The notes under the pieces: generated by a model
Databases searched by the model: none
What the model was told of the DNA's origin: nothing
Seen by the model: the letters and a program-made list of their open reading frames with translations, nothing else
Assembly: GCF_002163835.1 (NCBI RefSeq)
Contig: NZ_CP019331.1
Coordinates: 1,240,001 to 1,304,000, forward strand
Direction: 5' to 3'
Source: Polaribacter sp. SA4-10
GTDB taxonomy: Bacteria; Bacteroidota; Bacteroidia; Flavobacteriales; Flavobacteriaceae
DNA: 64,000 bases
Shown: piece after piece, positions 46,650 to 56,479 of the stretch
Layout: every line of letters begins with the position of its first letter
How positions within the stretch are numbered: position 1 is the stretch's first letter
Translations under genes and position numbers: made by a program

Positions 46650-48933
46650 AAAACCAACAGCACTACCCCCAGAAAAGCTAACAGGAATTAAACTTATTGA
46701 CGTTCCTTCTTCTTCTGCTGGTATAAAAGCGATTACCTCTGCTTTAACTCATATTAAGAATGAAGTTGGTGTTATAAAAGGAATTCGTTTATTATCTAAA
46801 ATAAATCAAAAAGACGGGTTTGATTGCCCTGGTTGTGCATGGCCAGACCCAGATGAAAAACGTGCTTTTTTAGCTGAATATTGTGAAAACGGAGCAAAAG
46901 CAATTTCCGAAGAAGCAACAAAAAATAGAGTTTCACCATTATTTTTTGCCACACATTCTGTACAAGAACTATCAAAATTATCTGATTACGAAATTGGAAA
47001 AAGTGGAAGAATTACGCATCCAATGTATTTACCAGAAGGTGCAGATAATTATGAAGAGATTTCTTGGCAAAATGCTTTTAATTTGATCGGAAAAGAATTG
47101 AATTCTCTAAATTCTCCAGATGAAGCTATTTTTTACACTTCAGGAAGAACAAGTAACGAAGCTGCTTTTTTATACCAACTTTTTGTAAGACAATTTGGAA
47201 CAAATAATTTACCAGATTGTTCAAACATGTGCCATGAATCTAGTGGTGTTGCATTATCTGAAACTTTAGGTATTGGTAAAGGATCTGTTACTTTAGACGA
47301 TTTTAATCATGCAGATTTAGTAATTGTTATTGGTCAGAACCCTGGTACAAATCATCCAAGAATGTTATCTGCTCTTGAAGGAACAAAGAAAAAAGGGGGT
47401 AAAATAATAACAATAAATCCGCTACCAGAAGTTGGATTAATGAGCTTTAAAGACCCACAAAATCCTTTAAAATGGATTGGTAAAGATGAAGATTTGACAG
47501 ACTTATTTCTTCAAGTAAAAATAAATGGTGACGTAGCTTTACTAAAAATCATATTAAAATTGATGAAAGAAAAAGAAGATGCTGAACCAAACTCAGTATT
47601 TAATCATCAATTTATCAAAGAAAAAACTGCTGGTATAAATGAACTTTTAAAAGATTTAGATGCTTATTCTATTGAGGAATTATTGCCTCAAACAGGTGTA
47701 TCATTAAATGAAATTAAAGACGCTACAAAACTCATTATAAACAATGAAAAAATTATTGTTTGTTGGGCAATGGGATTAACACAGCATAAAAATGCGGTTG
47801 ATAACATTAGAGAAATTGTAAACTTACTTTTATTGAAAGGTAGTATTGGAAAAAAAGGAGCTGGAACTTGTCCTGTTCGTGGACATTCTAATGTTCAAGG
47901 AGATAGAACTATGGGGATTTGGGAAAAACCTAAAGACTCTTTTCTTGATAATCTTGAAAAAGAATTTAGCTTTAAAGCACCAAGAAATCATGGTTTAGAT
48001 GTTGTAGATGCTATTGAAGCAATGCATAAAAAAGAAGCGAAAGTATTTATTGGAATGGGTGGGAATTTTATTTCTGCAACTCCAGATACAGCGTTTACAG
48101 CAGAAGCACTGCAGAACTGTAATTTAACAGTACAGATTTCTACAAAATTAAATAGAAGTCATTTAATTACTGGAAAAAAAGCATTGATTTTACCTTGTTT
48201 AGGCAGATCTGAAAAAGATTTTCAAGCAGCTGGTGAACAATTTGTTTCTGTAGAAAACTCTATGGGAGTTGTACATCAATCTAATGGAAATTTAAACCCA
48301 TCTTCCTTAGAATTATTAAGCGAACCAGCTATCGTTGCTGGCATTGCAAATGCAGTTCTAAAAAACACAACTACAAATTGGTCTAAATTAGTCTCTAACT
48401 ATGATTTGATTCGTACTAAAATTGAAGCTACAATTCCAGGTTTTGAAAATTATAACGAAAGAGTAAGAATTAAAGGTGGATTTTATTTACCAAATAATGC
48501 TCGAGAAAATAATTATACACCAACCAAAACTGGAAAAGCTAATTTCAGTATCAACAGACCTTCCAAAATTGCGCTAGAGCGCAATCAATTTATGATGATG
48601 ACGATTAGAACACATGACCAATACAACACAACAATTTATGGATTGGATGATAGATATAGAGGTGTTTTAAATGAACGTAGAATCATATTCATGAATAAAG
48701 AGGATATGAAAAACCAACAACTACAAAAATTAGATTTAGTAGATTTAACAAGTCATTTTAATACCGAAAAAAGGGTGGCTAAAGGATTTTTAGTTGTTCC
48801 TTATGATATTCCAAGACAATGTACAGCTACTTATTTTCCTGAAGCAAATATATTAGTACCTTTAAAAAGTAAGGCAGATATCAGTAACACTCCTGCTTCT
48901 AAAACGGTTATAATTACCATCAAAAAAAGATAA
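46639..48933 (+). CDS. FdhF/YdeP family molybdopterin oxidoreductase
   Basis: A 764-residue molybdopterin enzyme of the FdhF/YdeP family. The N-terminal cluster region reads FDCPGCAWPDPDEKRAF and a later CENGAK; this matches YdeP rather than classical FdhF. Further motifs include FYTSGRTSNEAAFLYQLF, NMCHESSGVAL (about residues 195-205), GQNPGTNHPRML and the C-terminal molybdopterin-binding domain after RTHDQYNTTIYGLDDR. It needs FdhD, encoded immediately upstream. The substrate is uncertain: formate is possible, but YdeP proteins lack a proven reaction. Electron-transfer partners are not encoded beside it. Confidence 0.88.
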   Translation: MSTKKPTALPPEKLTGIKLIDVPSSSAGIKAITSALTHIKNEVGVIKGIRLLSKINQKDGFDCPGCAWPDPDEKRAFLAEYCENGAKAISEEATKNRVSPLFFATHSVQELSKLSDYEIGKSGRITHPMYLPEGADNYEEISWQNAFNLIGKELNSLNSPDEAIFYTSGRTSNEAAFLYQLFVRQFGTNNLPDCSNMCHESSGVALSETLGIGKGSVTLDDFNHADLVIVIGQNPGTNHPRMLSALEGTKKKGGKIITINPLPEVGLMSFKDPQNPLKWIGKDEDLTDLFLQVKINGDVALLKIILKLMKEKEDAEPNSVFNHQFIKEKTAGINELLKDLDAYSIEELLPQTGVSLNEIKDATKLIINNEKIIVCWAMGLTQHKNAVDNIREIVNLLLLKGSIGKKGAGTCPVRGHSNVQGDRTMGIWEKPKDSFLDNLEKEFSFKAPRNHGLDVVDAIEAMHKKEAKVFIGMGGNFISATPDTAFTAEALQNCNLTVQISTKLNRSHLITGKKALILPCLGRSEKDFQAAGEQFVSVENSMGVVHQSNGNLNPSSLELLSEPAIVAGIANAVLKNTTTNWSKLVSNYDLIRTKIEATIPGFENYNERVRIKGGFYLPNNARENNYTPTKTGKANFSINRPSKIALERNQFMMMTIRTHDQYNTTIYGLDDRYRGVLNERRIIFMNKEDMKNQQLQKLDLVDLTSHFNTEKRVAKGFLVVPYDIPRQCTATYFPEANILVPLKSKADISNTPASKTVIITIKKR

Positions 48934-48943
48934 AAATTACCTT

Positions 48944-50482
48944 ATGAAAAAGTATTTTTTTTTATTTACACTTCTTATTTCTAATCAATATTTATTTTCT
49001 CAATCAGAAAATATTCCTGAAAAGAGTACTCAAAAAGGGTTTGCAAAAATAGATTTTCTTTCAATAGAGATGCCTTTAACCAACATTCCGAATGAGCAAA
49101 ACATGGGGTATACAGGAATTCATTACAATTTAATGCTAAATGATTTCTTTTACACAGGTGTTGGAATTTATGGATCTGTAAGTGGAGATAGAGGTGGTTT
49201 TTTCACCTTAGGAGTAAATGCAGGAATAAAAAAAAATATTTCTGAAAAACTTTATTTAGATACTGGTTTTCACTTTGGTGGCGGTGGTGGAGCTGGTGCA
49301 CCAGATGGTGGTGGAGCATTTATTCTACCTCATTTAAATTTAGGTTATAATTTTGAGCGTTTTTCTTTAAACACAGGTTGGAGTTATGTTAACTTTTTTG
49401 ATGGTGGAACAATTAAAGGTCATCAACTAAATTTTAGTCTTGAAATTCCTTTAGATTTTGAGTATGCAAACTATAAATATCTAGAAAAAGAAATAAGTAT
49501 TACTGATTTAAAGAACTCTACTTGGAATCAAAAACCAAAAAGGAATTCTTTAATGGTTCATTTTAATAATTTAAAAGTATTAAGCGAAGACAAGGCAACA
49601 ACTGGGGAAATTTTGGAAGGAAAAACGATAAAACTGGCTGGGTTTGAATTTACTTCATATATCAATAAAAATTGGTTTACATTCTTAAAATTAGATGGTG
49701 CTTACGATGGTATTAGAGCTGGGTATATGGATGTTTTTCTTGGAGGAGGATATCATGTATCCATGAATAAAAATAGCACTAACATTTTAGCCAAGTTTGG
49801 TATTGGTGCTGGTGGTGGTGGTGGTGTAGACACAAAAGGTGGTTTTTTATTATACCCTGACTTATCTATAGAGCAACAAATATTTAAAGATATTTATGTT
49901 TCAGTAAATAAAGGTTTTTTGTTAACACCTAATAAACACTTTTATACGTCTACTTTTGGACTTGGAATTAAATACTATTTAGAACGAAATGGAGTAAAAA
50001 CAGAAAATAGTTCTTTTAATAAAGGAAAATTTAAAGGTTTAGATGTAATTATTAAACAAGATATGTACTTCAACGCAAAAAGAATGGAAAACCCTACAGA
50101 AGATATGCATCAAATTTCAGTACAAGTAAATTTAGATTTAAATAAAAACTTTTTTGTGTCTGTTCAAACTTCATTTGCAAACTTTGGAAACGCTGGAGCT
50201 TATGCAGAAGGTTTAGTTGGTTTAGGTTTAAAAACCAATTCTTTCTTTAATAACTCAACAACCTTTTTTACACAATTTTTAGGAGGAGCTGCTGGTGGAG
50301 GAAATATAAGCACAGGACAAGGCTTACTACTTAAACCCAGTTTAGGCTTAGATTATCAGCTATCAAATACGTTAAGCCTAAGAACTTCTGGAGGTTATGT
50401 TAAAGCCAAAGGAGGAGAATTAAGTAGTCCTTTTATTAACTTAGGAATAAAATACAATATTTCTCTTTTGAAATTAAAATAA
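48944..50482 (+). CDS. Secreted outer-membrane-like protein with three related modules
   Basis: A 512-residue protein with a signal peptide (MKKYFFLFTLLISNQYLFS). Three modules (about residues 50-175, 225-345 and 360-512) each have amphipathic beta strands around a glycine cluster: FGGGGGAGAPDGGG, GAGGGGGVDTKGG and GGAAGGGNISTGQG. Each cluster is followed by a LxPxLxLxYxL strand. The likely fold is one or more beta barrels, or a repeat in the outer membrane. No known family was recognised. It begins 10 bp after the molybdoenzyme and could be part of that operon. Confidence 0.7.
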   Translation: MKKYFFLFTLLISNQYLFSQSENIPEKSTQKGFAKIDFLSIEMPLTNIPNEQNMGYTGIHYNLMLNDFFYTGVGIYGSVSGDRGGFFTLGVNAGIKKNISEKLYLDTGFHFGGGGGAGAPDGGGAFILPHLNLGYNFERFSLNTGWSYVNFFDGGTIKGHQLNFSLEIPLDFEYANYKYLEKEISITDLKNSTWNQKPKRNSLMVHFNNLKVLSEDKATTGEILEGKTIKLAGFEFTSYINKNWFTFLKLDGAYDGIRAGYMDVFLGGGYHVSMNKNSTNILAKFGIGAGGGGGVDTKGGFLLYPDLSIEQQIFKDIYVSVNKGFLLTPNKHFYTSTFGLGIKYYLERNGVKTENSSFNKGKFKGLDVIIKQDMYFNAKRMENPTEDMHQISVQVNLDLNKNFFVSVQTSFANFGNAGAYAEGLVGLGLKTNSFFNNSTTFFTQFLGGAAGGGNISTGQGLLLKPSLGLDYQLSNTLSLRTSGGYVKAKGGELSSPFINLGIKYNISLLKLK

Positions 50483-50497
50483 TGTTATCTATCTGAA

Positions 50498-50521
50498 GTA
50501 TCAACTATTTCTAGTTGATAC
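50498..50521. other. Perfect 10-bp hairpin between convergent genes
   Basis: GTATCAACTA (50498-50507) pairs with TAGTTGATAC (50512-50521) with a 4-nt loop. It lies between the outer-membrane protein gene and the convergent lipoprotein pseudogene. No strong T run follows, so termination is only probable. Confidence 0.55.
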
Positions 50522-50538
50522 ACTCTCTCAAATAAATT

Positions 50539-51024
50539 TTATTTATCTCTAAATTCCATTAATCCTGGATGAAACTTCTTTAAAAATGCATTTCGTTCAG
50601 CATCCATTCTTTTAATCATTTTTTCCAACTCAGAATGTTGAATTTCCCTGTTTCTAAAGAAATAATCATCCTTAAAAAAATCATTCATAAAAAGGGAATC
50701 TTTTCTAGGGAAAAGGGAAAAACCTTCACTCAATTTAAAGGATTCATTTTCATCAAAATACCCTTTAAAGGAATCCATAATACTGTCTAAGTTTACGCGA
50801 AGAGAATCTCCCTTTATATTTGAATACGACCAAGAATAAATAGAATCATACTTTATTACGTTTCCAAATTCATCGTATTCTTTACGTACATCCCATTTTT
50901 ATTTGGGCTTAACAATTGTTTTATCTTTTTCCTTTTGATTGCTTTCTTGTTGCCGTTGTTCTTTTTTTTGACTGTTACAACCTATAAGAGTCAATACCAA
51001 TAATATATTTATTATTTTTCTCAT
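50539..51024 (-). pseudogene. Lipoprotein gene interrupted by one in-frame stop
   Basis: Read from ATG at 51024, the frame encodes a lipoprotein start MRKIINILLVLTLIGC followed by a glutamine/lysine-rich linker. It then meets one TAA at 50899-50901 and continues in the same frame to 50539. The region after the stop reads KWDVRKEYDEFGNVIKYDS and ends FLKKFHPGLMEFRDK. Whole length would be 161 residues. The TAA could come from CAA by one change. Either a fresh pseudogene, a sequencing error, or translation restarts at 50778 for 79 residues. It is downstream of the lipoprotein at 51072 on the same strand. Confidence 0.75.
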
Positions 51025-51071
51025 TTTAATGAAATTTTAATTCAACAATTACTTAATTGTAATTAAGTTGA

Positions 51072-51464
51072 TCAATTTCTTTTGCTTCTTGTATTGGTTT
51101 CTGAACTTGATCTTCTTTTATTCATATTATTTTCCTGATGATATCGAGAGATATTATTTCCGCTATAGTTTTTTATTCGTACAAATCTGCTTCGTCTTAA
51201 ATTGATAGAACGGTAACGTGAAGGCAACACTTTAACTGTTAACCATGTCCCATTTTTCAAATAAATATAACTCCTAAGTGATAAATCATAATATATCCTA
51301 TGCTCAGGAAAATAAACATACCTAACAGTTTCAATTCTATTAGGATAAAACCAAGTTGGCGGAGGTATTTCTAAGCTAGAAGAAATAACTACAGGTCCAC
51401 AACTTTCTAATAAGAACATAGCTGTAAATAATAGCATTACAAGAAGGAAGTTTCTTTTTTTCAT
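51072..51464 (-). CDS. Small basic lipoprotein of unknown function
   Basis: A 130-residue protein with a signal and a lipobox ending LLESC (cysteine near residue 22). The mature part has PPPTWFYPNRIETVRYVYFPEHRIYYDLSLRSYIYLKNGTWL, rich in aromatic residues, and then a basic tail ending in RSSSETNTRSKRN. Such tyrosine-rich short lipoproteins occur in flavobacterial stress clusters, function unknown. It is driven by a dyad promoter at 51566-51608 that matches those of dodecin and the BON protein. The pseudogene follows after 47 bp. Confidence 0.7.
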   Translation of the reverse strand: MKKRNFLLVMLLFTAMFLLESCGPVVISSSLEIPPPTWFYPNRIETVRYVYFPEHRIYYDLSLRSYIYLKNGTWLTVKVLPSRYRSINLRRSRFVRIKNYSGNNISRYHQENNMNKRRSSSETNTRSKRN

Positions 51465-51565
51465 TTGTTTATGTTTGTTTCATATTTAATAAAAATTGCT
51501 CATTAATATTTAGGTACAGATCTACCTAACGGTTATAACTCATTTTATCATCTCCTATTTACACA

Positions 51566-51608
51566 CAAAGAAACTACAACAAAAAAAAAATCAAAATGAG
51601 CTACGTCA
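51566..51608 (-). promoter_or_regulatory. Crp/Fnr-type dyad promoter of the 51464 lipoprotein gene
   Basis: On the minus strand TGACGTAGCTCA (51597-51608) is followed by exactly 23 bp and TTTCTTTG (51566-51573), seven of eight matching TAnnTTTG. The dyad is embedded in a larger inverted repeat with perfect 11-bp arms (51589-51599 and 51606-51616). The 12-mer has one asymmetric pair, so it is the weakest dyad of the set. Confidence 0.6.
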
Positions 51609-51739
51609 TTTTGATTGTTAACTACTAAAAAAAGGCTTAAAAGACAAAATAATGCATAAAAAATTTTTCGTTTTATTATATATTAATTATCTTTATTACC
51701 CCATGTTAAGGATAATTTTTAAACAATAGAACCCTATCC

Positions 51740-54724
51740 ATGGTAAAAAAGAAAACATCAGTAATAAAAAATATAGAAAAACCAGTTTCAACAAAAATTG
51801 AGACTGTACCGAGCAATAAAAAAAATCCTTTTCTTATTGTAGGATTGGGCGCATCTGCAGGTGGCTTAGAAGCTTTTACAGCATTTTTCTCTTCTGCACC
51901 AAAAAATATGGGTCTCGCATTTGTTATTGTACAACATTTAGACCCAACACATAAAAGTCTTATGGCACATCTTCTAGAAAGCCATACAGATATGCAAGTA
52001 CAAGAAGTTAAGGATTACACTTTAGTGCAACCTAATAATATTTATATAATTCCGCCCAATAAAGATATGGGTATATTTAAAGGCATATTACACCTTATGG
52101 AACCATCTGCTGCCAGAGGGTTTAGGAAACCAATAGATTTTTTCTTTAAGTCTCTTGCTGAAGATCAACAAGAAAAAGCTATTGGAGTTATTTTATCTGG
52201 AACTGGAACAGAAGGTACACTTGGGCTAAAAGACATTAAAGGCCAAGGAGGACTTACTGTTGTTCAAGATCCAATTACAGCTAAATATGATGGCATGCCA
52301 AAAAGTGCAATTTCTGCTGGAGTAGAAGATTTTGTGCTTGAAGTCACTAAAATACCAGATCTACTTGTTAAATACGCTAAAAACAGAACGTTTAAAACAG
52401 CAGGGAGAGCAACAATAGAAGCAACAGTTAATGAGCTGCTTGAAAAAATATTTATCTTACTGCGTAATGAAACTGGCTGTAATTTTGGAGATTACAAAAG
52501 TAGTACTGTCATACGCAGAATAGAGAAGCGAATGGCTTTAAACCAAATAAGTAAATTAGAAAACTATTTAAAATACCTTCAAAAAAATAAAGAAGAAATT
52601 AAAAAATTATTTAATGAATTACTAATTGGTGTTACCCGTTTTTTCAGAAATAAAGAAGCTTACAATACAATTGAAAATACTATTGTTTCACAAATAATTA
52701 GCAAAAAAACAGACGGAGATACTATTCGTATTTGGGTTGCAGGATGCTCTACAGGAGAAGAGGCATATTCCTTAGCCATACTTTTTGATGAAGCTATTAA
52801 CAAACAAACCAAATCCTTAAAGCTACAAATTTTTGCTTCTGATTTAGATGAACGTGCAATAAACATTGCAAGACAAGGTGTTTACCCAGAAACTATTTTT
52901 ACAGATGTAACACCAGAACGTTTGCGACGCTATTTTAAAAATGAAGCTAATACCTATAGAATTAATAAAGAAATTAGAGATAAAGTTATATTTTCTGAGC
53001 ATAACTTAATCAAAGATCCTCCTTTTTCAAAACAAGATTTAGTAAGTTGTAGAAATCTACTTATCTATTTAAATATTGAAGCACAGAAAAAAGTGTTTGC
53101 CATATTTCATTATGCTTTAAACCCAGAAGGAATTTTATTTTTAGGAAGCTCAGAATCTCTTGGTGAATATGCAGATTTATATGAAGTAATAGATAGGAAG
53201 CATAAATTATTCAAACATAAAAAAGTAAATAATAACAAAATACCAGATATTGGCTATTTGTTTAGAGAACCTATAAATATTAAAGTAAACACTGCGGTTA
53301 CTTTACCAAAACGAGAACAATTTGGCAACCTAGCTAAAATTACAGCGCAGTTACTTTTAGACAATTATGCACCTGCTAGTGCAATTATTAATTTAAAAGG
53401 TGAAGCTGTTTATTTTTCTGGAAATACAGGTAAATACTTGCAACCTTCTCCTGGAGAAGCTAGACTTAATATAGTAGACATGGCAAGGGAAGGACTTAAA
53501 ACTGACTTACGTGCCATAATCTCTAAAATTAGAAAAAGCAACACCATAGAAATTAGAAGAAATATTAACGTAAAAACAAATGGTGATCATCAAATAATAG
53601 ATCTGTGTTTAAGACCTTTAAAACTTCTTATTCCTGATGAAGACTATTATATGCTTACTTTTGAAGATCAAGACACACCTTCTATTCTTAGTGAAAATGC
53701 ACAAATAAATAATCCAGCTGAAACTTCAGAATTACAAGCATTAGAGCAAGAATTAATTGCCACAAAAGAATTTTTAAGAGCTACAATAGAGCAGTTAGAG
53801 GTTTCCAATCAAGAGTTAAAATCTTCTAATGAAGAGTTACAATCTAGTAATGAAGAGTTGCAAAGCACTATTGAAGAGCTTGAAACCTCTAAAGAAGAAT
53901 TACAGAGTGTTAACGAAGAAATTGTAACTGTTAATACAGAACTACAAGGTAAAATTGACGAACTAGCACAAGCTTATGATGACATGAACAACTTGCTTGC
54001 CAGTACAGAAATTGGTACTATTTTTCTAGATGCCGATTTAAAAATTAAACGATTTACACCACCAATGTCTAAGATTATAAATCTTATACAAAGTGATGTT
54101 GGAAGACCTGTACAAGACCTCTCATCTAACCTTATTTACGAAGGAATAATAAAAGACGCGAATAAAGTATTGGAAAAACTCACGCCTTTTCAAGCAGCTG
54201 TAAAAAGTAATGATGGTATTTGGTACCAAATGCAGATTATGCCATATCGTACCTCTCTAAATGTTATTGAAGGTGTGGTTATTACTTTTGTTGATATAAC
54301 TAAAGAAAAATTACTTGCTGTAGCACTAAATGAAATTAAAGAGAACTATGAGCATCTCTTAGAGTTAACACAAACAACTGTTTATACTCAAAACAAAAAT
54401 CTTGTTTACACAAGTATGGTACAGAAAGGTGTCGCTTTTCAATCGCAACTATTGGTTGGAAAAACAGATATGGATTTCTTTTCAAAAGAAGATGCAAAAA
54501 AATTAGAAACTATAAAGAATAAAGTCCTTAAAACTGGAAAAACATACAGAAATACCGTTTCGTTATTACTTGGAGGAGCAACTCAATACCAAGACTTAAC
54601 AATAAGACCAATTATTGTAGCTTCAAAAATTACTGGAATTGCTTGTACATCAACAGATATCACAGAGCTGTATCAAGCAGAAAAAAAACTAGAAGACATT
54701 AACAAAAAAATAAATGAATCCTGA
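51740..54724 (+). CDS. CheB-CheR-PAS hybrid signalling protein
   Basis: A 994-residue hybrid. Residues about 30-215 are a CheB methylesterase domain: GLGASAGG with Ser39, VQHLDP with His66, and SGTGTEGTLG with Glu158 where classical CheB has Asp. Residues about 230-490 are a CheR methyltransferase with WVAGCSTGEEAYSLAI and SCRNLLIYLN. A PAS-like part, a long coiled coil (about 665-755, with repeated SSNEELQS) and two further PAS domains follow. Such hybrids work with histidine kinases rather than flagellar chemotaxis. It overlaps the kinase gene by 11 bp, so they act together. Confidence 0.9.
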   Translation: MVKKKTSVIKNIEKPVSTKIETVPSNKKNPFLIVGLGASAGGLEAFTAFFSSAPKNMGLAFVIVQHLDPTHKSLMAHLLESHTDMQVQEVKDYTLVQPNNIYIIPPNKDMGIFKGILHLMEPSAARGFRKPIDFFFKSLAEDQQEKAIGVILSGTGTEGTLGLKDIKGQGGLTVVQDPITAKYDGMPKSAISAGVEDFVLEVTKIPDLLVKYAKNRTFKTAGRATIEATVNELLEKIFILLRNETGCNFGDYKSSTVIRRIEKRMALNQISKLENYLKYLQKNKEEIKKLFNELLIGVTRFFRNKEAYNTIENTIVSQIISKKTDGDTIRIWVAGCSTGEEAYSLAILFDEAINKQTKSLKLQIFASDLDERAINIARQGVYPETIFTDVTPERLRRYFKNEANTYRINKEIRDKVIFSEHNLIKDPPFSKQDLVSCRNLLIYLNIEAQKKVFAIFHYALNPEGILFLGSSESLGEYADLYEVIDRKHKLFKHKKVNNNKIPDIGYLFREPINIKVNTAVTLPKREQFGNLAKITAQLLLDNYAPASAIINLKGEAVYFSGNTGKYLQPSPGEARLNIVDMAREGLKTDLRAIISKIRKSNTIEIRRNINVKTNGDHQIIDLCLRPLKLLIPDEDYYMLTFEDQDTPSILSENAQINNPAETSELQALEQELIATKEFLRATIEQLEVSNQELKSSNEELQSSNEELQSTIEELETSKEELQSVNEEIVTVNTELQGKIDELAQAYDDMNNLLASTEIGTIFLDADLKIKRFTPPMSKIINLIQSDVGRPVQDLSSNLIYEGIIKDANKVLEKLTPFQAAVKSNDGIWYQMQIMPYRTSLNVIEGVVITFVDITKEKLLAVALNEIKENYEHLLELTQTTVYTQNKNLVYTSMVQKGVAFQSQLLVGKTDMDFFSKEDAKKLETIKNKVLKTGKTYRNTVSLLLGGATQYQDLTIRPIIVASKITGIACTSTDITELYQAEKKLEDINKKINES

Positions 54725-56441
54725 AAAATCTATATATAACAAGTTAAGAAAAAGAGCAGAAGCTAGAGTTGCAAGAAATCTAGATTTGCTTAAAGGTTTT
54801 ACTTTGGATAATGCCAAGGCTTTACTACACGAACTTGAAGTGCACCAGATAGAACTGGAAATGCAAAATGAAGAGTTAAGAGAAGCACAAAATCGTCTTG
54901 AAGAAGTGAAAGATCAATATACAGATCTGTTTGATTTTGCTCCTGTAGGGTACTTAGTTTTGGATAAAAAAGGAGTCATTGAAAACATTAATCTTACCGC
55001 CTGTGATCTTTTAGGTGTTGAACGTACATTAATTAAAGGCAAACCGCTTTCTTCTTATATGGAAAATGGGGAATCTCGTACATTGTTCCTAAAGTTACAA
55101 GCTGCTTTCAAAACAGGTAAGCTTGAAGATTTTGAACTTGAAATGAGACATAAAAGCAACGTTTTTTTTAAAGCATCTCTACAAGGTATTATTACGCAAA
55201 ATAAAGAGCAAACAGATTATGTCTGCAGAATTTCCTTTCAAGATATAACTAGTTTAAAAGAAGCGGAAGCATTATTGTTTCAGCATGAAGCCTTACAAAA
55301 AGAAAAAAAAATAATACAGCAATATTTAGATTTAGCGCCTATTCTTTTTCTCATATTAGATTCAGCTAATAATGTACAAATAATTAACCAAAAGGGCCGT
55401 TATTTAATAGGTGAAAAAGTGCAAAATATCATCGGAAAGAATTGGTTTAATAAATTTATAAATGATTTAGATGATAATTCTGTAGTTGAAGATATTATAG
55501 CTAATCATAAAAAAGGAACGATACTAATACCATCTAATTTTGAAAGTAAACTAGAAAGCACTAATAGTGAATCAATTATTATGTCTTGGTCTAATGTTTC
55601 TTTGTTGGATGAAAAAGGAGCGTTTTTAGGAACTTTAATGGCTGGTGAAGATGTTACAGAACGAAAAAAAATAGAAACCCGTAAAGAACTATACACACAA
55701 GATCTTGAAGATATAGTAGAACTAAGAACCAAGAAATTAACGGAAGCTTTACATAATGAGAAAATGGTAAACGAAATGAAATCGGCATTTGTTTCTATGG
55801 CATCTCATGAGTTTAGAACACCATTAACTAGCGTACTATCTTCTGCAATTTTATTAAACAAATACAATACTCTTAAACAATATGATAAACAACCACGCCA
55901 TATTGATAGGATTAAGTCTTCTGTAAAACAACTTACTGATATTTTAGAAGATTTTCTCTCTATGGATAAACTGGAAAGAGGAATTATAAAAACAACTAAG
56001 AATTCTTTTGACTTAAAAATACTTATTAAAGAAATATTAGAGGACCTAAATTGGTCTTTAAAAGAAAAGCAACATATAAACTATAATCACAAAGGTGATG
56101 CTATAGTTCTTTTAGATATAAAAATACTACGAAATATCTTTTTGAACTTAATTACAAATGCTATAAAATACTCAAATACTGATATATTAATTTCTACAAC
56201 TGTTAAAAATGATGTTGTAAATATTGTTTTTATTGATAAAGGAATTGGTATACCAGAAGAAGAGCAAAAACATCTTTTTAGTAAATTCTTTAGAGCAAAA
56301 AATGCTACTAATATTCAAGGAACTGGACTTGGTTTAAGTATTGTTAAGCATTATGTTGATTTACTGGAAGGAGAAATTTCTTTTGAAAGTAAATTAGGAG
56401 AAGGTTCTACTTTTAACATTTCATTACCACAAAAGGCTTAA
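54714..56441 (+). CDS. PAS-domain hybrid sensor histidine kinase
   Basis: A 575-residue cytosolic kinase. A coiled coil (about residues 35-70, LEVHQIELEMQNEELREAQNR) leads into a PAS domain (FDFAPVGYLVLDKKGVIENI) and a second PAS (about 205-320). The HisKA site is His365 in SMASHEFRTPLTS; the ATPase has NLITNAIKYS (N box), DKGIGIPEEEQKHLFSKFF (G1/F) and GTGLGLSIVKHYV (G2). There is no membrane segment and no receiver domain, so phosphate must go to a separate regulator; the receiver-Crp protein at 61037 is a candidate. It is coupled to the CheB-CheR gene. Confidence 0.92.
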   Translation: MNPEKSIYNKLRKRAEARVARNLDLLKGFTLDNAKALLHELEVHQIELEMQNEELREAQNRLEEVKDQYTDLFDFAPVGYLVLDKKGVIENINLTACDLLGVERTLIKGKPLSSYMENGESRTLFLKLQAAFKTGKLEDFELEMRHKSNVFFKASLQGIITQNKEQTDYVCRISFQDITSLKEAEALLFQHEALQKEKKIIQQYLDLAPILFLILDSANNVQIINQKGRYLIGEKVQNIIGKNWFNKFINDLDDNSVVEDIIANHKKGTILIPSNFESKLESTNSESIIMSWSNVSLLDEKGAFLGTLMAGEDVTERKKIETRKELYTQDLEDIVELRTKKLTEALHNEKMVNEMKSAFVSMASHEFRTPLTSVLSSAILLNKYNTLKQYDKQPRHIDRIKSSVKQLTDILEDFLSMDKLERGIIKTTKNSFDLKILIKEILEDLNWSLKEKQHINYNHKGDAIVLLDIKILRNIFLNLITNAIKYSNTDILISTTVKNDVVNIVFIDKGIGIPEEEQKHLFSKFFRAKNATNIQGTGLGLSIVKHYVDLLEGEISFESKLGEGSTFNISLPQKA

Positions 56442-56479
56442 TATTTCATTTAGATTATCTTACTCTAATAGAAAAAACA

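Noticed and set aside
51597-51739. Plus-strand dyad promoter for the CheB-CheR gene
   Set aside because: The dyad at 51597 has a good -7 element at 23 bp only on the minus strand; on the plus strand position +23 reads AAGGCTTA. The operon probably uses another promoter.
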